Source of the DNA: Austropuccinia psidii
Taxonomy: Eukaryota > Basidiomycota > Pucciniomycetes > Pucciniales > Sphaerophragmiaceae
Reading direction: 5' to 3'
Length of the DNA stretch: 64,000 bases
Assembly: GCA_023105745.1 (NCBI GenBank)
Contig: JALGQZ010000001.1
Location: 50,839,662 to 50,903,661, forward strand
Shown here: positions 34,557 through 47,849 of the stretch, in pieces
Layout: each line of letters begins with the position of its first letter
Position numbering within the stretch: position 1 is the stretch's first letter
Notes under the pieces: model-generated
The model's input: the letters and a program-made list of their open reading frames with translations, nothing else
Databases searched by the model: none
What the model was told of the DNA's origin: nothing
Program-made: the position numbers and the translations under genes

Positions 34557-37311
34557 CCAGGGTTCCTCTAGCTGGCATTCCAGTTCTGAGCTCCTCTACT
34601 TTTGTTGTAGGAGTTGTAACAGTGGGCCACACTGTTTGTGTTTGGCATATGTCTTCTAACTGCATTGAATAATTAAGTGTGCAGTTCTGAGGAGCTTATT
34701 CCCAATATGGGAGTTTCTGTTCCTTCTGATTCAGTGTTTGCGCTGTCTGGGGTACCACTTTCTGGTACCCATTCAGAAAATATGAATTTTTTCTTCCTGT
34801 CTATTTTCATGAAATGGATAGGAATTTTAGCTGCTACTTCAGGGTCATAAGCTGGGTTTCTTTTGACATTATCCAGTGGTCATCTGCTGAGGCCATGTGC
34901 ATTGGTATGACTTTTACCTCCTTTGTATATGATGGTCATATTCCCACTATACTCCTGGATGGCTATTTGCCATCTCAGCATGTGTCTATTGGTAGTCTTC
35001 ATGTTCAGTAAGGACTTCAAGGATTTGCAGTCTGTGTAGACTTCAAAGACTGCACCCTTCAAATGATAATGGAGTCTTTCTAGAGCCCAGACTAGGAATA
35101 GACATTCTATCTGGGTGGCCCCATACCTGGCTTCTGAATCTTTCAGCTGCCTAGAGATGTAAAATATTACTCCCTCTCTTGGTTCACCATCCACAATTTG
35201 CCTTTGGTGAAGGGCTGCTTCTAAGCCTTGGCTACATGCTGCATCTATGTATAACCTGAAGGGTAGTTTAAAATCAGGAAAGATGAGAACAGGTCCGTTT
35301 GTGAGTTCATATTTGATCCTCTCATATGCATCCCTTCTTTCCGTGTTAATTTCAAAAACTACATCTTTGGAATTTGATTTGTATAAACTACTAGTTATGT
35401 GGGCAAAACCTTTGATGTGGTTTCTATAGTAACTAGCAAACCCAGGGAAAGATTACATCTCTTTGATGTTTCTTGGTACTTTCTTTTGCAGTACTGCTGC
35501 TACTTTGTTCTGGTCAATTGCCAGACTAAGACCTGAGACTTTAGGTCCTAGAGCTAGTAGCTCTTGTTGGCAAAAATTGCACCTTTTAAGTGAAATTTTC
35601 AGATTTATGGGTGTGCATTTACTTAGTACTCTGTCTATGTATTGCACATGGTCTTCCCATGTCTCTGAGTCTATAATGATGTCATCAATATATACTACCA
35701 TCCAGACTTCCAATATTTCTTCTCAAAATATGGTGTCCATCATTCTTTGCAAGTGGGCTGGTGCATCCTTGATGCCAAAGGGCATCCTGGTATACTCATG
35801 TATTCCCATATGGCATATGATTCTGAGTAGTTTCATGGAGTTTGGTTTATCTCCATTCTGGTGGAAGCCTTTCATACAAATCATTTTGCTTATGTATGTG
35901 GCTTTTTCAAGTTTGTCTAATGCATGAGGTATCCTGGGTATAGGGTACCTGTCAGCTTTGGTGTAGTTATTCAGAGCTCTGAAATCTCCAAACAGCCTAG
36001 ACTTGCCATCATGCCAGGTGATTAGGACAGGAGTGGTAATTTCCACTATTTCATTGTGTCCAATCTTTCTGATGACATCCATGTTCAGGAGCTCATTGAT
36101 ATGTTTTTCAATTTCCTTCCTGGTTTCCAGACTTTCTGGGTAAGGGGGTCTCCTGAGAATGGGTGGATAAGGTCCTTCCACATCCAGATATAGTTCTATA
36201 TCATGGTCTCTGACCTTGTCTCATGGTCCTTCACCAATGGAAAATGCTGGTCTATTCTTTTGCAGCATTTTTAGTAAACTTAGTTTTTGTTTACTGGTGA
36301 GGGTAGTGCTAAACTTTCCCTCTCTTCATTCATTCAGTAGGTCTTCCAGTGGAGCTTGGGCAGATACTTGCTATATATCAAGTGAAAATTTCTTTTCCTT
36401 GTTGGTACCAATGGTAATGTGCCTGTTTTTACAGTTGCAAATGTCAATGCCATACATGCTCTGGTAATCTGTCCCTAGCAAGAACCCTTGGATGTGGGAA
36501 TAATAAAGAATTACAAACTCTGGATTGAGTCTGATATTACCCTTCCTGTGGTGTATAATTGTCTCTTTGATAATTGTCCCAATCGAAGTCATCTTCCCTG
36601 AAGCACTTTTGAAGTTCTTTGCCTTGGTGGGCAAGAGCTGGTTTTCCCAATTTGGGAAGTGGGTATCCAGATAATTTCTGTCCACTATGGAGAAGTGTGC
36701 TCCACTGTAAATGATCAATGGATGTTGATCATTGTCAATACAAACAGTCACTTTTGTGGCTGTTCCATGTATGTATGCCATTCCTTTGGTTGGTGTGACT
36801 AGGAATGTTTTTGCATCTTGTGTGTGTTTGCACAAGTTTTTGTTGGCAATGTCTTGTGGCATTCTTGCTTCTAACTGTATGGCCTGGATTCCTAGTGGGG
36901 TTTCCTCTTGGTATTCCACGAGAAATTCTTGTCTTGGGTCTTTCTCATCATCAGATTGTTCTCTGATGGCTTCACCCATAGAGTATGAGTCAGAATCCTC
37001 TGTTGGGGATTCCTCCTCTGGGACTTTCTCAATGGCATAGACTTTTTTCTTTGCCTTTGGACAGTTGTTAGCATATTGGTCTGTTCAGCCACAGTTGTGA
37101 CAAGAATATTTATTCTTTGCCACTTCTGCCACTCTTTCTCTGGGTTTGTCTTTAAGCTCCACCCTGAAAGCTTTTTTCTCTTTGAAACCACTGCTTTTAT
37201 ATGGGGTTTATTTCCCTATATGAGTTCTTTTCCTTACATCTTGTAAGGTATTTACAATTTCATCTAGAGTGCAATTGTGGTTGTATCTGCATTTCACTGA
37301 ACTCTCTAGTT
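34557..37311 (-). pseudogene. Family B gag C terminus, protease, RT and RNase H (minus copy)
   Basis: A frameshift lies between the integrase segment and the RNase H segment (34880-35194). RT pieces (35453-35713 with YIDD; 35723-36181) and the protease piece (36371-36979) share one frame, interrupted by stops. The protease active site reads IIYSGAH, so the catalytic Asp is a Tyr. The zinc knuckle near 37070-37105 carries a TGA after CHNCG and Gln for the His ligand. It is clearly inactive. Confidence 0.85.
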
Positions 37312-38330
37312 GTGAGCCTCAGAGGTATTTTCATATACTCAAAAGACCACAAAAGATAAATTAAGATACAAATGTAAATAAAATAAATTTATTTATATTA
37401 TAAAAATGAAAATTGAAATATGAATACAAATTTATATTTAAAAATCAAAATTTAATTACAATTTAAAAATAAAATTTCAATAAAATTTAAAATTATGAAA
37501 TTATATTTTGCTTGTAAAAATTAAGTAAAAATGAATTTTTAATGAAAATTGTGAAATTAAAATATTTTTGGTAAAAAGTTATATAAAATATATTATAACT
37601 TTTTATCCAATAAATAAACATAAAGAAAAAATCACACCATTGCATTCCTTATAAAAAATTAGGTGGGGTCACCTCTGAGTAAAATGTTTGTAACTCAACT
37701 CTAAATAAGCTTAATATTACGTTTTTAGTATTTTCAATACAAAAAATTAAAATGCTCAAAAATTGAATTTAATTCACACCACAGGTGGTGTTAAACATCA
37801 ATTTTTGTGTTAAAATTGAGGTGTTGTGTTTAGCTTAGAAGTTATGAGGAATTGAAGTATTTTTAATTGAATTCAATTGAAATGTCAAAATGCGCGCATG
37901 TATTACATAAGTGAACTTTGACTTACATATGAGGTATCAATTATTACTGTATTGTACTGTACAATTCAATTGAAATACATATTCAAACTATAAGTATAAG
38001 ACATGATGAGGAATTAAAGGAAAAAATAAATTGGAAAGATTAAAATTGGGGGGAAAAAGGAACTCTAGCTCTAAGGGGGAGCCAGACCCCCAAAATTCTT
38101 GCTGAAAGGCGTGTGGTTTCAAAATTCACACAAAGGTTAATCACTTTTGGCCTGGAATTGAGCTACAGGGTCCATGAACTCAATTGATGATGAGGTTTTG
38201 ATACCAACTGGGGTAGTTTTAGCTGTTGCCAAGAGGGTAAAACTACCCTTTAGATAGAAAAATAATAGTAAAAACAGTTTTAACTGGTTTCTATGTTTCT
38301 TACACACACTCTGACATGTTTTGAAGGCTC
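37312..38330 (+). repeat. Partial LTR of a family A-type element
   Basis: It starts TGTGAGCCTCAGAGG, matching the LTR starts at 29233 and, inverted, 17360, and includes the AAATTGAGGTGTTGTGT segment typical of that LTR (complement near 16974). The right end is lost: at 38331 it passes abruptly into the interior of a family B LTR. No gene is supported inside; its short minus-strand frame near 38137-38370 crosses the junction. Confidence 0.65.
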
Positions 38331-39605
38331 TCACCATAGGACAAGAAATAACAAAGTTATTCCTGCTCAAAGTTATTGCTGAGCATAAACCTTAATTTTC
38401 ACCTCTCATCTAAAATCTAGAAGGAGAGGCTTACCCCATCAAATGGGTACTCAAAATAAAGCTCTAAGCCAGGGCTATCCAATTGTACCAGCCAAACTGA
38501 GCTAGCACCAATATTACTGGAGTTATGGTCAATTTCAGGCCAAATAAGGGTGAACAAAACATTCACCTCTCATCTAACTTCTACAGTTTTAGTGTGAGAT
38601 ACTTGAAGTGGGGCCTTTTTGGAAAAAGCAAAATCAGGGATATCTTATGGTGTCATCCATTTCCCCATAGCTCAACTAGAACAAAAGTTAAGGGACAAAT
38701 AAGCTCAATACAGCTTTTTGCATATACCACGCAAATGTACAAAAATCTTGTACATGGGATAACTTCGCCATATTTAATGATACCCATATCAAATGAGGTA
38801 CCATTGTGTAGAGCTCATACAGGGCTACACACTTAACCAATTTTTAGGTTGATATCTCAATAATCAACAAAGTTATGGCTGTTTTAAGGTCAGATTCCCA
38901 TCTGCTGTCATATACAGCCTTACCATGGGATAATATCCCATAACCATGAATATGAGGTGTCAAATAGATGAAGAATCTTGTTTTTAATTCAATACCTCAT
39001 ATTTCAGTCAATACTGGGGTCCCATACAGGTTTTGTACAGCATTCTACACGTCATACACGTCAGAATCAGGCTGTGAGGTCCCCAGATGAAATTTTTCAC
39101 CCAGTATTGGTGAAAACTGCCCAGATGTGGTTTCAAAACCACATATGAGCCCAATACAGGTTATACAGGCTGTTTGCAAACCGCAAGCCAGTACTAGAGA
39201 GTGAAAAATCTTCACTTGCTCTACGTGGAAAGGTCTAGCACCCTTTCCACCCCATTTCAGGATAAAAAGGAGGCTTTTCACGGCCAGAATTGTTTCCTCA
39301 TCCTGCTCTTGAATACCCTATGTAGTAAACTGTCAAAAACAATTTTACTTTAGGTTAATAATCAGGTATAATTCCAAATCTTAATTATTGTAGTATTTTA
39401 TTATTGTAACCCAACAGATAAAGCTGCACCCAGGGCTTTCAACAGCAATCACCACCACTATATCATATATAGTAAAGCCCTTTTAGTTTCAAATTAAATT
39501 ATCTTAAACCCTCATAAACCTTTTTAAGCCATTTTTACCGTGTCACAAACATAGTTTAAGTTGTATTTAGCCTATTTACACCTTTATCATAGTTTCATCC
39601 TGACA
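38331..39605 (+). repeat. Family B 5' LTR, missing its first 163 bp
   Basis: Aligns with 46575-47849. It ends TGACA at 39605 and is followed by the PBS-like tract TTTTGGGGGCCTGG. The left junction lies in TCACCATAGGACAAG. Confidence 0.88.
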
Positions 39606-39648
39606 TTTTGGGGGCCTGGCCGTGTTTTAAACTTCTTTGGACCTTATA

Positions 39649-41253
39649 AGTAAGTTTTTTCTCTTATTTTTTATTTTCTGACATTTGTTTTATATTTTTT
39701 AGGTGTAATTCCTTTAAAAAAATATATTTTATATATATTTCACTTTATTACTCATATTATAAGAGTACTTACCACGTGGTTAATACCCACTGGAACCTTT
39801 ATTTTTGGCGTGTTTACATATAACAACACATAAGCCATCAATAAGTCCTGTATTCTTGATTGAAAAAGGACACCTCTCACTGAGAAACCATCAGTTGAGG
39901 CGTGGTTAAGTGTATTGTTAACTCAATTACACTTATACAGAGCCACTTATTCAGATTACACTCGAAAACCACAAGTGTATCTGTGGGATACTGGCACACA
40001 AACAGTGTGACAGGGTACCAAAAGCTGTAATTCTGACATGGAATTGTTGATTCAATTACACTGTCATTATACAGGGCATATTGTAGTAACATACAAGCCC
40101 AGAGCCCAATCTTAGACATGCAAAACCAGCATTTTTTGAGAAGTATTAACTGACATAAGCCCTCTTTTTCCTGCCTTGATTCAGTGGAAGAAAGTTACAT
40201 TCCACTTGAGACCAAGTCACAGGCCAACACACCAGTGACACCCTCAAAACCAGAGGGCAGCAAGGGCAAAGGAAAGAAGCACAGTGAAGGTCTCATCATA
40301 GCCAAGAAGTGGACTCCAATAGCCACTCAGATGGGTAGAAAACCACAAAACTCTGCATCAATAAAAGGTAAACCAACCTTAACCACTTGTACAGGAAAAA
40401 TTACAATTATTAACCCAGTTGTAACCTCCAAAGGCAAACTGCCCAAATCAGAAGATAACAAATTTGTACAAGGCACAGTTAAAGGTAAATACCCTAAGAA
40501 CATAAAGTTTCTGACTGCTTGTAAATGCTGATATGTCCCTTGTATACCTCAAAGACCTTGGCTTCCAAAAGAACCAGCCAGAGGACAGAAAAGGCTTGTC
40601 CAGAACCAGAAGACCTGGAAGAGGACACCTTGGACACAGTGGTGGATGGCAAAACCATGAGGGAGATAATATAAACCCTGCCATTCACACTACAATTCAA
40701 CAGAAACCTCAAACCAGAGGACTGGAAGGATATGGATCAAGTTTTTCAGCTCCACCAACTCCTCAAGGATTTATTCCAATGGAGCATGGACAACAAGAGG
40801 TTCAACCTGGAAAGTCACTGGACAGAACTTGGAGCAAGTTGCCAGAAGATCTGTTTCAAAGAGATAGACTTCAAGGACCTTATGGTAATCACCAAAGGTT
40901 GAAATCCTACCAGGAAGTTCAGACTCCTGGAGGCAAGGGCACAGAGGATAAGGGAGAACCAAGCCACTATCCAAGCTATAGAAGAACAGTTAGCCCAGAC
41001 AGGGACTACTCAGATTCCTTCAGGCTCACAAGGAGCAGGCCAAATCAGCTCTCCAGTGGCTTCGCACCATTCAGAAACCAGCAGATCAGTGGCCAAGAGT
41101 CACCATTCTTCACAATTCCAGGAAGTTTCCAGGAGAAGACAAGGAAACAAGGGCAAGAACAAAGCCTCCTTCAACCAGAGGAGGAAAGAGTCAGACCCCA
41201 TGATCCAGAAGCTGTTAGATTTGGTGAAAGAAGTACACAAGAACCAGAAGTAG
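39649..41253 (+). pseudogene. ORF1-ORFX of the second family B copy, ORFX broken
   Basis: ORF1 is intact (exon from 40185; predicted leader intron 39650-40184, GTAAGT...TTCAG; the junction again makes ATG, followed by EESYIPLE). The second intron has a good donor at 40485, but its acceptor is AA at 40551-40552 instead of AG. ORFX then has a TAA in TMREII*TLP and a TGA in TKG*NPTRK, while its tail 41056-41253 is identical in style to the first copy. So ORFX is dead here although gag, in the overlapping frame, stays open. Confidence 0.5.
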
Positions 41254-42920
41254 TTGTAAACCACTCTAGAATAAGTAGTCCTAGTAATAGAAAGATTACC
41301 CCCACTCAGACTGAAAATAACATTGTCACATCTGAGAGTAACATCAACAGTGATACACTGTGGTTACAAATGTCCCAATATGCTGATCAATCTGCAAAGC
41401 AGTTTGCAGAAATTAAAGCTGGCCAAGAGAGGATGAGAAAAACTCAAGCCTCCTTGTAACAGATAGTTAAGAATCTTCAAGAAGGACATGCTCAACTGAG
41501 CAAAGCCTCTGAAGAAACCAACAAAAGACTGAATATAGTCTTTGAAGAACAACACCACAGCAAAAGGGACAGGGATTGTCTGGACCAAGACATAAACAAA
41601 TTGTTTAATGTCTACCATAACTTGAAGCCCCAGCCACAAGGCCAAGTTATGGAGAATCCATATCAACCAGATGACATCAAACCAGATGCCATGTTGATAA
41701 ATAAGGCAAGATCTCCATCACAATACCAGGATGGAGATGGAATTTCTTATTCAGAGAAGGAAGCCCTGAAACAGCTTCCTGAGGCCTCAAGCTGGCCCAA
41801 ATTCTCTGGATCAGGAGAATATGATGGTATGGAGCTCATAGATTATATTGATGGACTCTTCATTGATGTACCAAGCATACCAGACTACTGGATTACTGCT
41901 AGATTGAATACTGCATTTAAAGGCCATGCTAGTATATGGTACACAAAAATGAAAGAAATCCATGGCAGAAGAAACTGGCCATGGGGGAACAGTCAAATCA
42001 TCCAAAAGTACAGTAATGGAACTTGGATATGGCAGAAGACAATGTCATTTGAAAATGACAAATACTCAGTGGACAAAGATCCATATGAGTGGTGTCTTAT
42101 ACAGTCTAAAAGACTTAAAGCCATTGATCCTCAGATGAAAATCCAAATGAGGTATCACAAGCTTCTGACACAACTTCCAGGAGAACTAGAGCATGCAGTG
42201 AAATGCAGATGCGACCAAAATTTCACTCTAGATGACATTGCCAACACCTTAAAAGACATAAGGAAAAGTACTAATATAAGGAAATTCACCCCATAGAAGA
42301 GCATTAGTTTCAAAGAGAAACAACCTTTCAGGGTAGAGTTTAAAGACAAACCCAAAGAACGAGTGGCGGAAGTGGCAAAAAAGAGGAATTCTTGTCACAA
42401 TTGTGGTTCAACAGACCACTATGCCAACAACTGTGCAAAGGCAAAGAAAAAAGTCTATGCCATTGAGAAAGTCCCAGAGGAAGAATCTCCAACAGAGGAT
42501 TATGAATCAGACTCCATGGGTGATGCCATCAGAGAACCATCTGATGATGATCAAGACCCAAGAGACGAATTTCTAGTGGAATACCAAGAGGAAACCCCAC
42601 TAGATATCCAGGACATACAGTTGGAAGCAGGCATACCACAGGACACTGCTAACAAGAACTTGTGCAAACACACACCAGATGCACAAACATTCCTGGTTAC
42701 ACCAACCAAAGGAATGGCATATATACATGGGACAGCCACAAAAATGACTGTTTGTATTGACAATGCTCAGCATCCACTGATCATTGATAGTGGAGCACAC
42801 TGCGCCACAACGGCCAGAAATTATCTGGATACCCACTTCCCAAACTGGGAAAAAAAAACTTTGCCCACTAAGGCAAAGAACTTTAAAAAAGCATCAGGGA
42901 AGATGACTTCCATTGGATAA
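40533..42920 (+). pseudogene. Family B Gag and protease (second copy)
   Basis: AUG at 40533 in TGATATG, open to TAA at 41457 (308 codons), then the same frame continues with a TAG at 42294 and a TAA at 42918. The zinc knuckle CHNCGSTDHYANNC is intact near 42394-42435. The codon at the gag-pol boundary is sense (YESDSMGD), so this copy shows that Gag and Pol form one ORF. The protease DSG (IIDSGAHCATTARNYL) is present near 42781-42830. Confidence 0.86.
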
Positions 42921-44798
42921 ATTATCAAAGAGATAATTATACCCCACAGGAAGGGTAATATCAGACTCAACCCAGAGTTTGTAGTGCTTGATGATGCCCA
43001 CATCCAAGGGTTTTTACTGGGAACAGATTACCAGAGGATGTATGGCATAGACATTTACAACAGTAAAAATAGGCACATCATCATTGGTACTAACAAGAAA
43101 AAGAAATTTTCACTTGATATATACCAGATATCATCTCAAGACCCATGAGAAGAACTTCTGAAGGAATTGAGAGGGGGACAGTTTAGCACTACCCTCACCA
43201 GTAAACAAAAGCTAAGTTTACTGAAGATGCTGAGAAAGAACAGACCAGCATTTGCCATTGGTGAAGAACCATTAGGCAAGATCAAAGGCCATGTTATAGA
43301 ACTATATCTGGGTGTGGAAAGGCCTTATCCACCCATGCTTAGGAGACCTCCTTATCCAGAAAGCCTGGAAACCAGGAAAGAAATTGAGAAACATATCAAT
43401 GAATTCCTGGACCTGGATGTCATCAGGAAGATTGGACACAATGATCCAGTGGAAATCACCACCCCTATCCTAATTACCTGGCATGATGTCAAGTCTAGAC
43501 TGTGTGGAGATTTCAGAGCTCTGAATAACTACACAAAAGCAGACAGGTACCCTATAACCAGGATACCTAATGCCTTGGATAAACTGGCAAAAGCCAAATA
43601 TATAACTAAAATGGATTGTATGAAAGGCTTCTACCAAAATGGAGTTAAACCAAACTCCATGAAATTACTCATAATGATATGCCATATGGGCATATATGAG
43701 TATACCAGGATGCCATTTGGCATCAAAAATGCACCAACCCATTTCCAAAGGATGATGGACACACCATTCCAAGAAGAAATCCTGGAAGGCTGGATTGTAG
43801 TATATATTGATGATATCATTATATACTCAGAGGCATAGAAAGACCATGTGCAATACATAGACAGAGTACTAAGTAAATTCACACCCATAAATCTCAAAAT
43901 TTCACTTAAAAAGTGCAATTTTGGCCAACGAGAGTTACTGGCTCTAGGAAATAAAGTCTCAGGTCTTAGTCTTGCAATTGACCATAATAAAGTAGCAGCA
44001 GTACTGCAAAAGCCAGTACCAAAAACCATCAAAGAGATGCAATCTTTTCTTGGGTTTGCTAGCTACTATAGGAACCACATCAAACACTTTGCATACATAA
44101 CTAGTAGTTTACACAAGTTATGTTCAAAAGATGTAGTTTTTGAAATAACCAAGGAAAGGAGGGATGCATATGAGAGGATCAAATATGAACTCACAAATGC
44201 ACCTGTGCTCATCTTACCTGACTTTGCACTACCATTCAAGTTATATATAGATGCAGCATGCAGTCAAGGCCTAGGAGCAGCCCTTCATCAAAGACAAATT
44301 GTGGATGGTGAACCAAGAGAGGGTGTAATATGTTACATCTCTAGGCAACTGAAAGATTCAGAAGCCAGGTATGGGGCCACCCAGACTGAATGTCTATGTC
44401 TAGTCTGGGCTCTAGAGATACTCCATTATTATTTGGAGGGTGCAGTCTTTGAAGTCTACACAGACTGCACAGCCTTGAAGTCTTTATTAAACATGAAGAC
44501 TACAAATAGACACATGCTGAGATGGCAAATAGCTATCCAGGAGTATAGAGGCAACATGACCAGCATATACAAGAAAGGTAAAAGCCATACCAATGCAGAT
44601 GGCCTCAGCAGATGGCCACTGGAGAATGTTAAAAGCAATCCAGCTTATGACCCTGAAGTAGCAGCCAAAATCCCTATCCATTTCATGGAAGTAGATAGGA
44701 GGAAGAACTTCAGATTTTCTGAATGGGCACCAGAAAGTGGTACCCTTGACAGTGGAAACACTGATTCAGAGGGGCAGAAACTCCCATATTGTGGATAA
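42921..44798 (+). pseudogene. Family B RT and RNase H (second copy)
   Basis: Same frame as gag. Stops are at 43146 (TGA) and 43836 (TAG, where a Trp codon is expected in SETWEDH). The RT has RMPFGIKNAPTHFQRMMD and YIDD. RNase H has its acidic sites ([43 protein letters not shown]). A one-base loss near 44770 shifts the frame ahead of integrase. Confidence 0.88.
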
Positions 44799-46387
44799 GC
44801 TCCTCTGAACTGCACAATGAATTTTTTAGTGCAGTACTAAAGTCTTATGCCAAACACAAACAGTGTGGCATACTACTACAACTCCTTCCACAAAAGTACA
44901 GGAGTCCAGAACTGGAATCCAAGCTGGAAGAACCCTGGTTGAAGGCCTATAAGGATCACAAGTTCTTCCTTATATATGGCCTGCTCTACCGCAGAGAGAA
45001 ACACACAAGTGCACTCACAGTGGTAGACAGAGACCACATCTCCTTGATCCTGCAGGAATGCCATGACTGCCCCTATATGGGACACATGAGTGAGGACAGG
45101 ACTAAGGAGAGGGTAGAAAGCACAGCTTGGTGGCCCAAGTGGGAACAAGAGTTGGGAGAATACATCAACACTTGTTAAAGATGCCAAAAGGCAAATAGGA
45201 AACATGGGAAGAAGTATGGGTTACTCCAACATATAGAAGAACCCAAACATCCATGGGAAACCATCAACATGGACTGGGTTGAAGGACTTGTCCCAGGAGG
45301 CAAAGAAAACTACAATGCCTGCTTGATCATAGTTGATAGGTTCAGCAAGAGCATGAGGTGTCTACCATGCCACAAAGAGGACACAGCCATGGATACTGCC
45401 CTTTTATTTTGGAATAACATCATATCTACCTGTGGAGTCCCTAAAATCATCATGAGTGATAGGGACCAAAAATTCACATCTGAATTTTGGACCAACTTGT
45501 ATGACATGCTTTGCACCAAGCTTGCATTTTCCACAGCTTACCATCCCCAAACAGATGGCCTAGCTGAGAGGATGATCCAGACTATGGAAGACATCCTTAG
45601 AAGATTCTGTGCCTATGGCATGGAATACAAGGACCATGAAGGATACACCCATGACTGGGTTACCCTTCTACCAGCTTTCCAACTGACTTATAATACAAGT
45701 CAGCACTCTACCATAGGAAAAACACCTGCAGTGGTAGAGAAAGGGTGGAATCCCCTGTTGCCTGTGGATCACTTAAAGAAGAATCTTCTCATCATCCACC
45801 CCACAGCCAAAGACTTCCATGATATGTGGAAGAGGGCTTGTGAAACAGCTGCCAAATGCATAGCTGAGGCAAAAGAATATAATAAACAGAGGTGGGACAA
45901 GACACACATGGAACCTGACTTTAAGGAAGGGGACCAGGTGCTAGTATCTACACTGAAATTTAATAATCTTAGAGGACCCAAGAAGATGAGGGACTCATTT
46001 TTAGGGCCTTTCACTATCATTAGGTTGATAGGAAAGAATGCAGTGGAAGTCAAACTTACAGAGGAATTTTACAGGAAGCACCCAGTCTTCCCAGTAAGCT
46101 TGGTCAAACCATACTTCCAAACAGAGGAGGATAAATTCCCCTCCAGGAAAAAGAACCCCACACCACCTGATATAGTGGAAGTGGAGGACTCCCCAGGACC
46201 TGTGAGCAAGATCATCAGGGCCAAGAAGATCAGACTTAATGGAAAGGATCAAAGACAATACTTAGTCAGATTCAAGCACCAAACAGCTGATAAAGACAAA
46301 TGGTTGGCAGAGGATGCCATACCACATGGGAACCTTCATCTAAGGAGATTCAGGGCCTCTAGGAGGACTGAACAGTCTCATCAATGA
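44789..46387 (+). pseudogene. Family B integrase and chromodomain-like tail (second copy)
   Basis: Open from 44789 apart from a TAA at 45176 inside the zinc domain, where the second CxxC should begin (NTC*RCQKAN). The core keeps D, D and E ([29 protein letters not shown]). The C-terminal part is complete in one frame here, unlike the copy at 26192, and ends at 46387 before the PPT. Confidence 0.88.
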
Positions 46388-46411
46388 TGAGCCTTTTTTA
46401 GAGGGAGGGTA

Positions 46412-47849
46412 TGTCAGTCTGGCACTCAAAACCAGAGCACAAGCATGACAGCCAAAATACTATAAACCAATGGTATAGCCAAGATACAACCAAAACATGG
46501 AGCTGAGCCAAATCAGCTCAAAAGGTATCAAAGGAAAGAGGAAACTCACCTCTTTCTGAAAACACAAGTCCCATCGCCATAGGACAAGAAAAAACAAAGT
46601 TATTCCTGCTCAAAGTTATTGCTGAGCATAAACCTTAATTTTCACCTCTCATCCAAAATCTAGAAGGAGAGGCTTAACCCCATCAAATGGGCACACAAAA
46701 TGAAGCTCTAAGCCAGGGGTATCCAATGATACAAGTCAAACTGAGCTAGCACCAATATTACTGGAGTTATGGTCAATTTCAGGCCAAATAAGGGTGAACA
46801 AAACATTCACCTCTCATCTAACTTCTACAGTTTTAGTGTGAGATACTTGAAATGGGGACTTTTTGGAAATAGCACAATCAGGGCTATCTTATGGTTTCAT
46901 CAATTTCCCCATAGCTCAACTAGAACAAAAGTTAAGGGACAAATAAGCTCAATACAGCTTTTTGCATATACCACGCAAATGTACAAAAATCTTGTACATG
47001 GGATAACTTCGCCATATTTAATGATACCCATATCAAATGAGGTACCATTGTGTAGAGCTCATACAGGGCTACACACTGAACCAATTTTAAGGTTGATATC
47101 TCAATAATTGACAAAGTTATGGCTGTTGTAAGGTCAGATTCCCATCTGCTGTCATATACAGCCTTACCATGGGATAATATCCCATAACCATGAATATGAG
47201 GTGTCAAATAGATGAAGAATCTTGTTTTTAATTCAATACCTCATATTTCAGTCAATACTGGGGTCCCATACAGGTTCTGTACAGCATTCTACGCGTCATA
47301 CACGTCAGAATCAGGCTGTGAGGTCCCCAGATGAAATTTTTCACCCAGTATTGGTGAAAACTGCCCAGATGTGGTTTCAAAACCACATCTGAGCCCAATA
47401 CAGGTTATACAGGCTGTTTGCAAACCACAAGCCAGTACTGGAGAGTGAAAAATCTTCACTTGCTCTACATGGAAAGGTCTAGCACCCTTTCCACCCCATT
47501 TCAGGATAAAAAGGAGGCTTTTCACAGCCAGAATTGTTTCCTCATCCTGCTCTTGAATAACCTACGTAGTAAACTGTCAAAAACAGTTTTACTCTTGGTT
47601 AATAATCAGGTATAATTATAAATCTTAATTATCGTAGTCTTTTATTATTGTAACCCAACAGATAAAGCTTCACCCAGGGCTTTCCACAGCACTCACCACC
47701 ACTATATCATATATAGTAAAGCCCTTTTAATTTTAAATTAAATTATCTTAAGCGCTTATAAATCTTTTTAAGCTATTTTTACCGTGTCACAAACATAGTT
47801 AAAGTTTTATTTAGCCTATTTACACCTTTATCATAGTTTCATCCTGACA
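46412..47849 (+). repeat. Family B 3' LTR (1438 bp)
   Basis: TGTCAG at 46412 and CTGACA at 47844-47849. It is preceded by the PPT AGAGGGAGGGTA. Confidence 0.9.

Larger units (their letters stand above)
31667..37311 (-). mobile_element. Ty3/gypsy family B element, minus strand, truncated in gag
   Basis: 3' LTR about 31667-33083, then PPT, integrase, RNase H, RT, protease and the gag C terminus. Homology to the copy at 18354 stops at 37311, in the codons matching 22375-22385, where a family A-type LTR begins. The 5' LTR, leader and most of gag are missing here. Confidence 0.85.
38331..47849 (+). mobile_element. Ty3/gypsy family B element, plus strand, 5' LTR clipped
   Basis: 5' LTR lacking its first 163 bp (38331-39605), leader, ORF1/ORFX, gag-pol and a full 3' LTR (46412-47849). 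It is collinear with 18354-28036 at about 95 percent by eye in coding parts. The right flank begins ACACC, but no left duplication can exist because that end is missing. Confidence 0.9.

Noticed and set aside
38060..38100. An antisense PBS-like tract (AGCCAGACCCCCAAAATTC)
   Set aside because: It lies inside a partial family A-type LTR at the position of the usual GGGTACCC/AGCTCT segment; no LTR end with CA precedes it on the minus strand.
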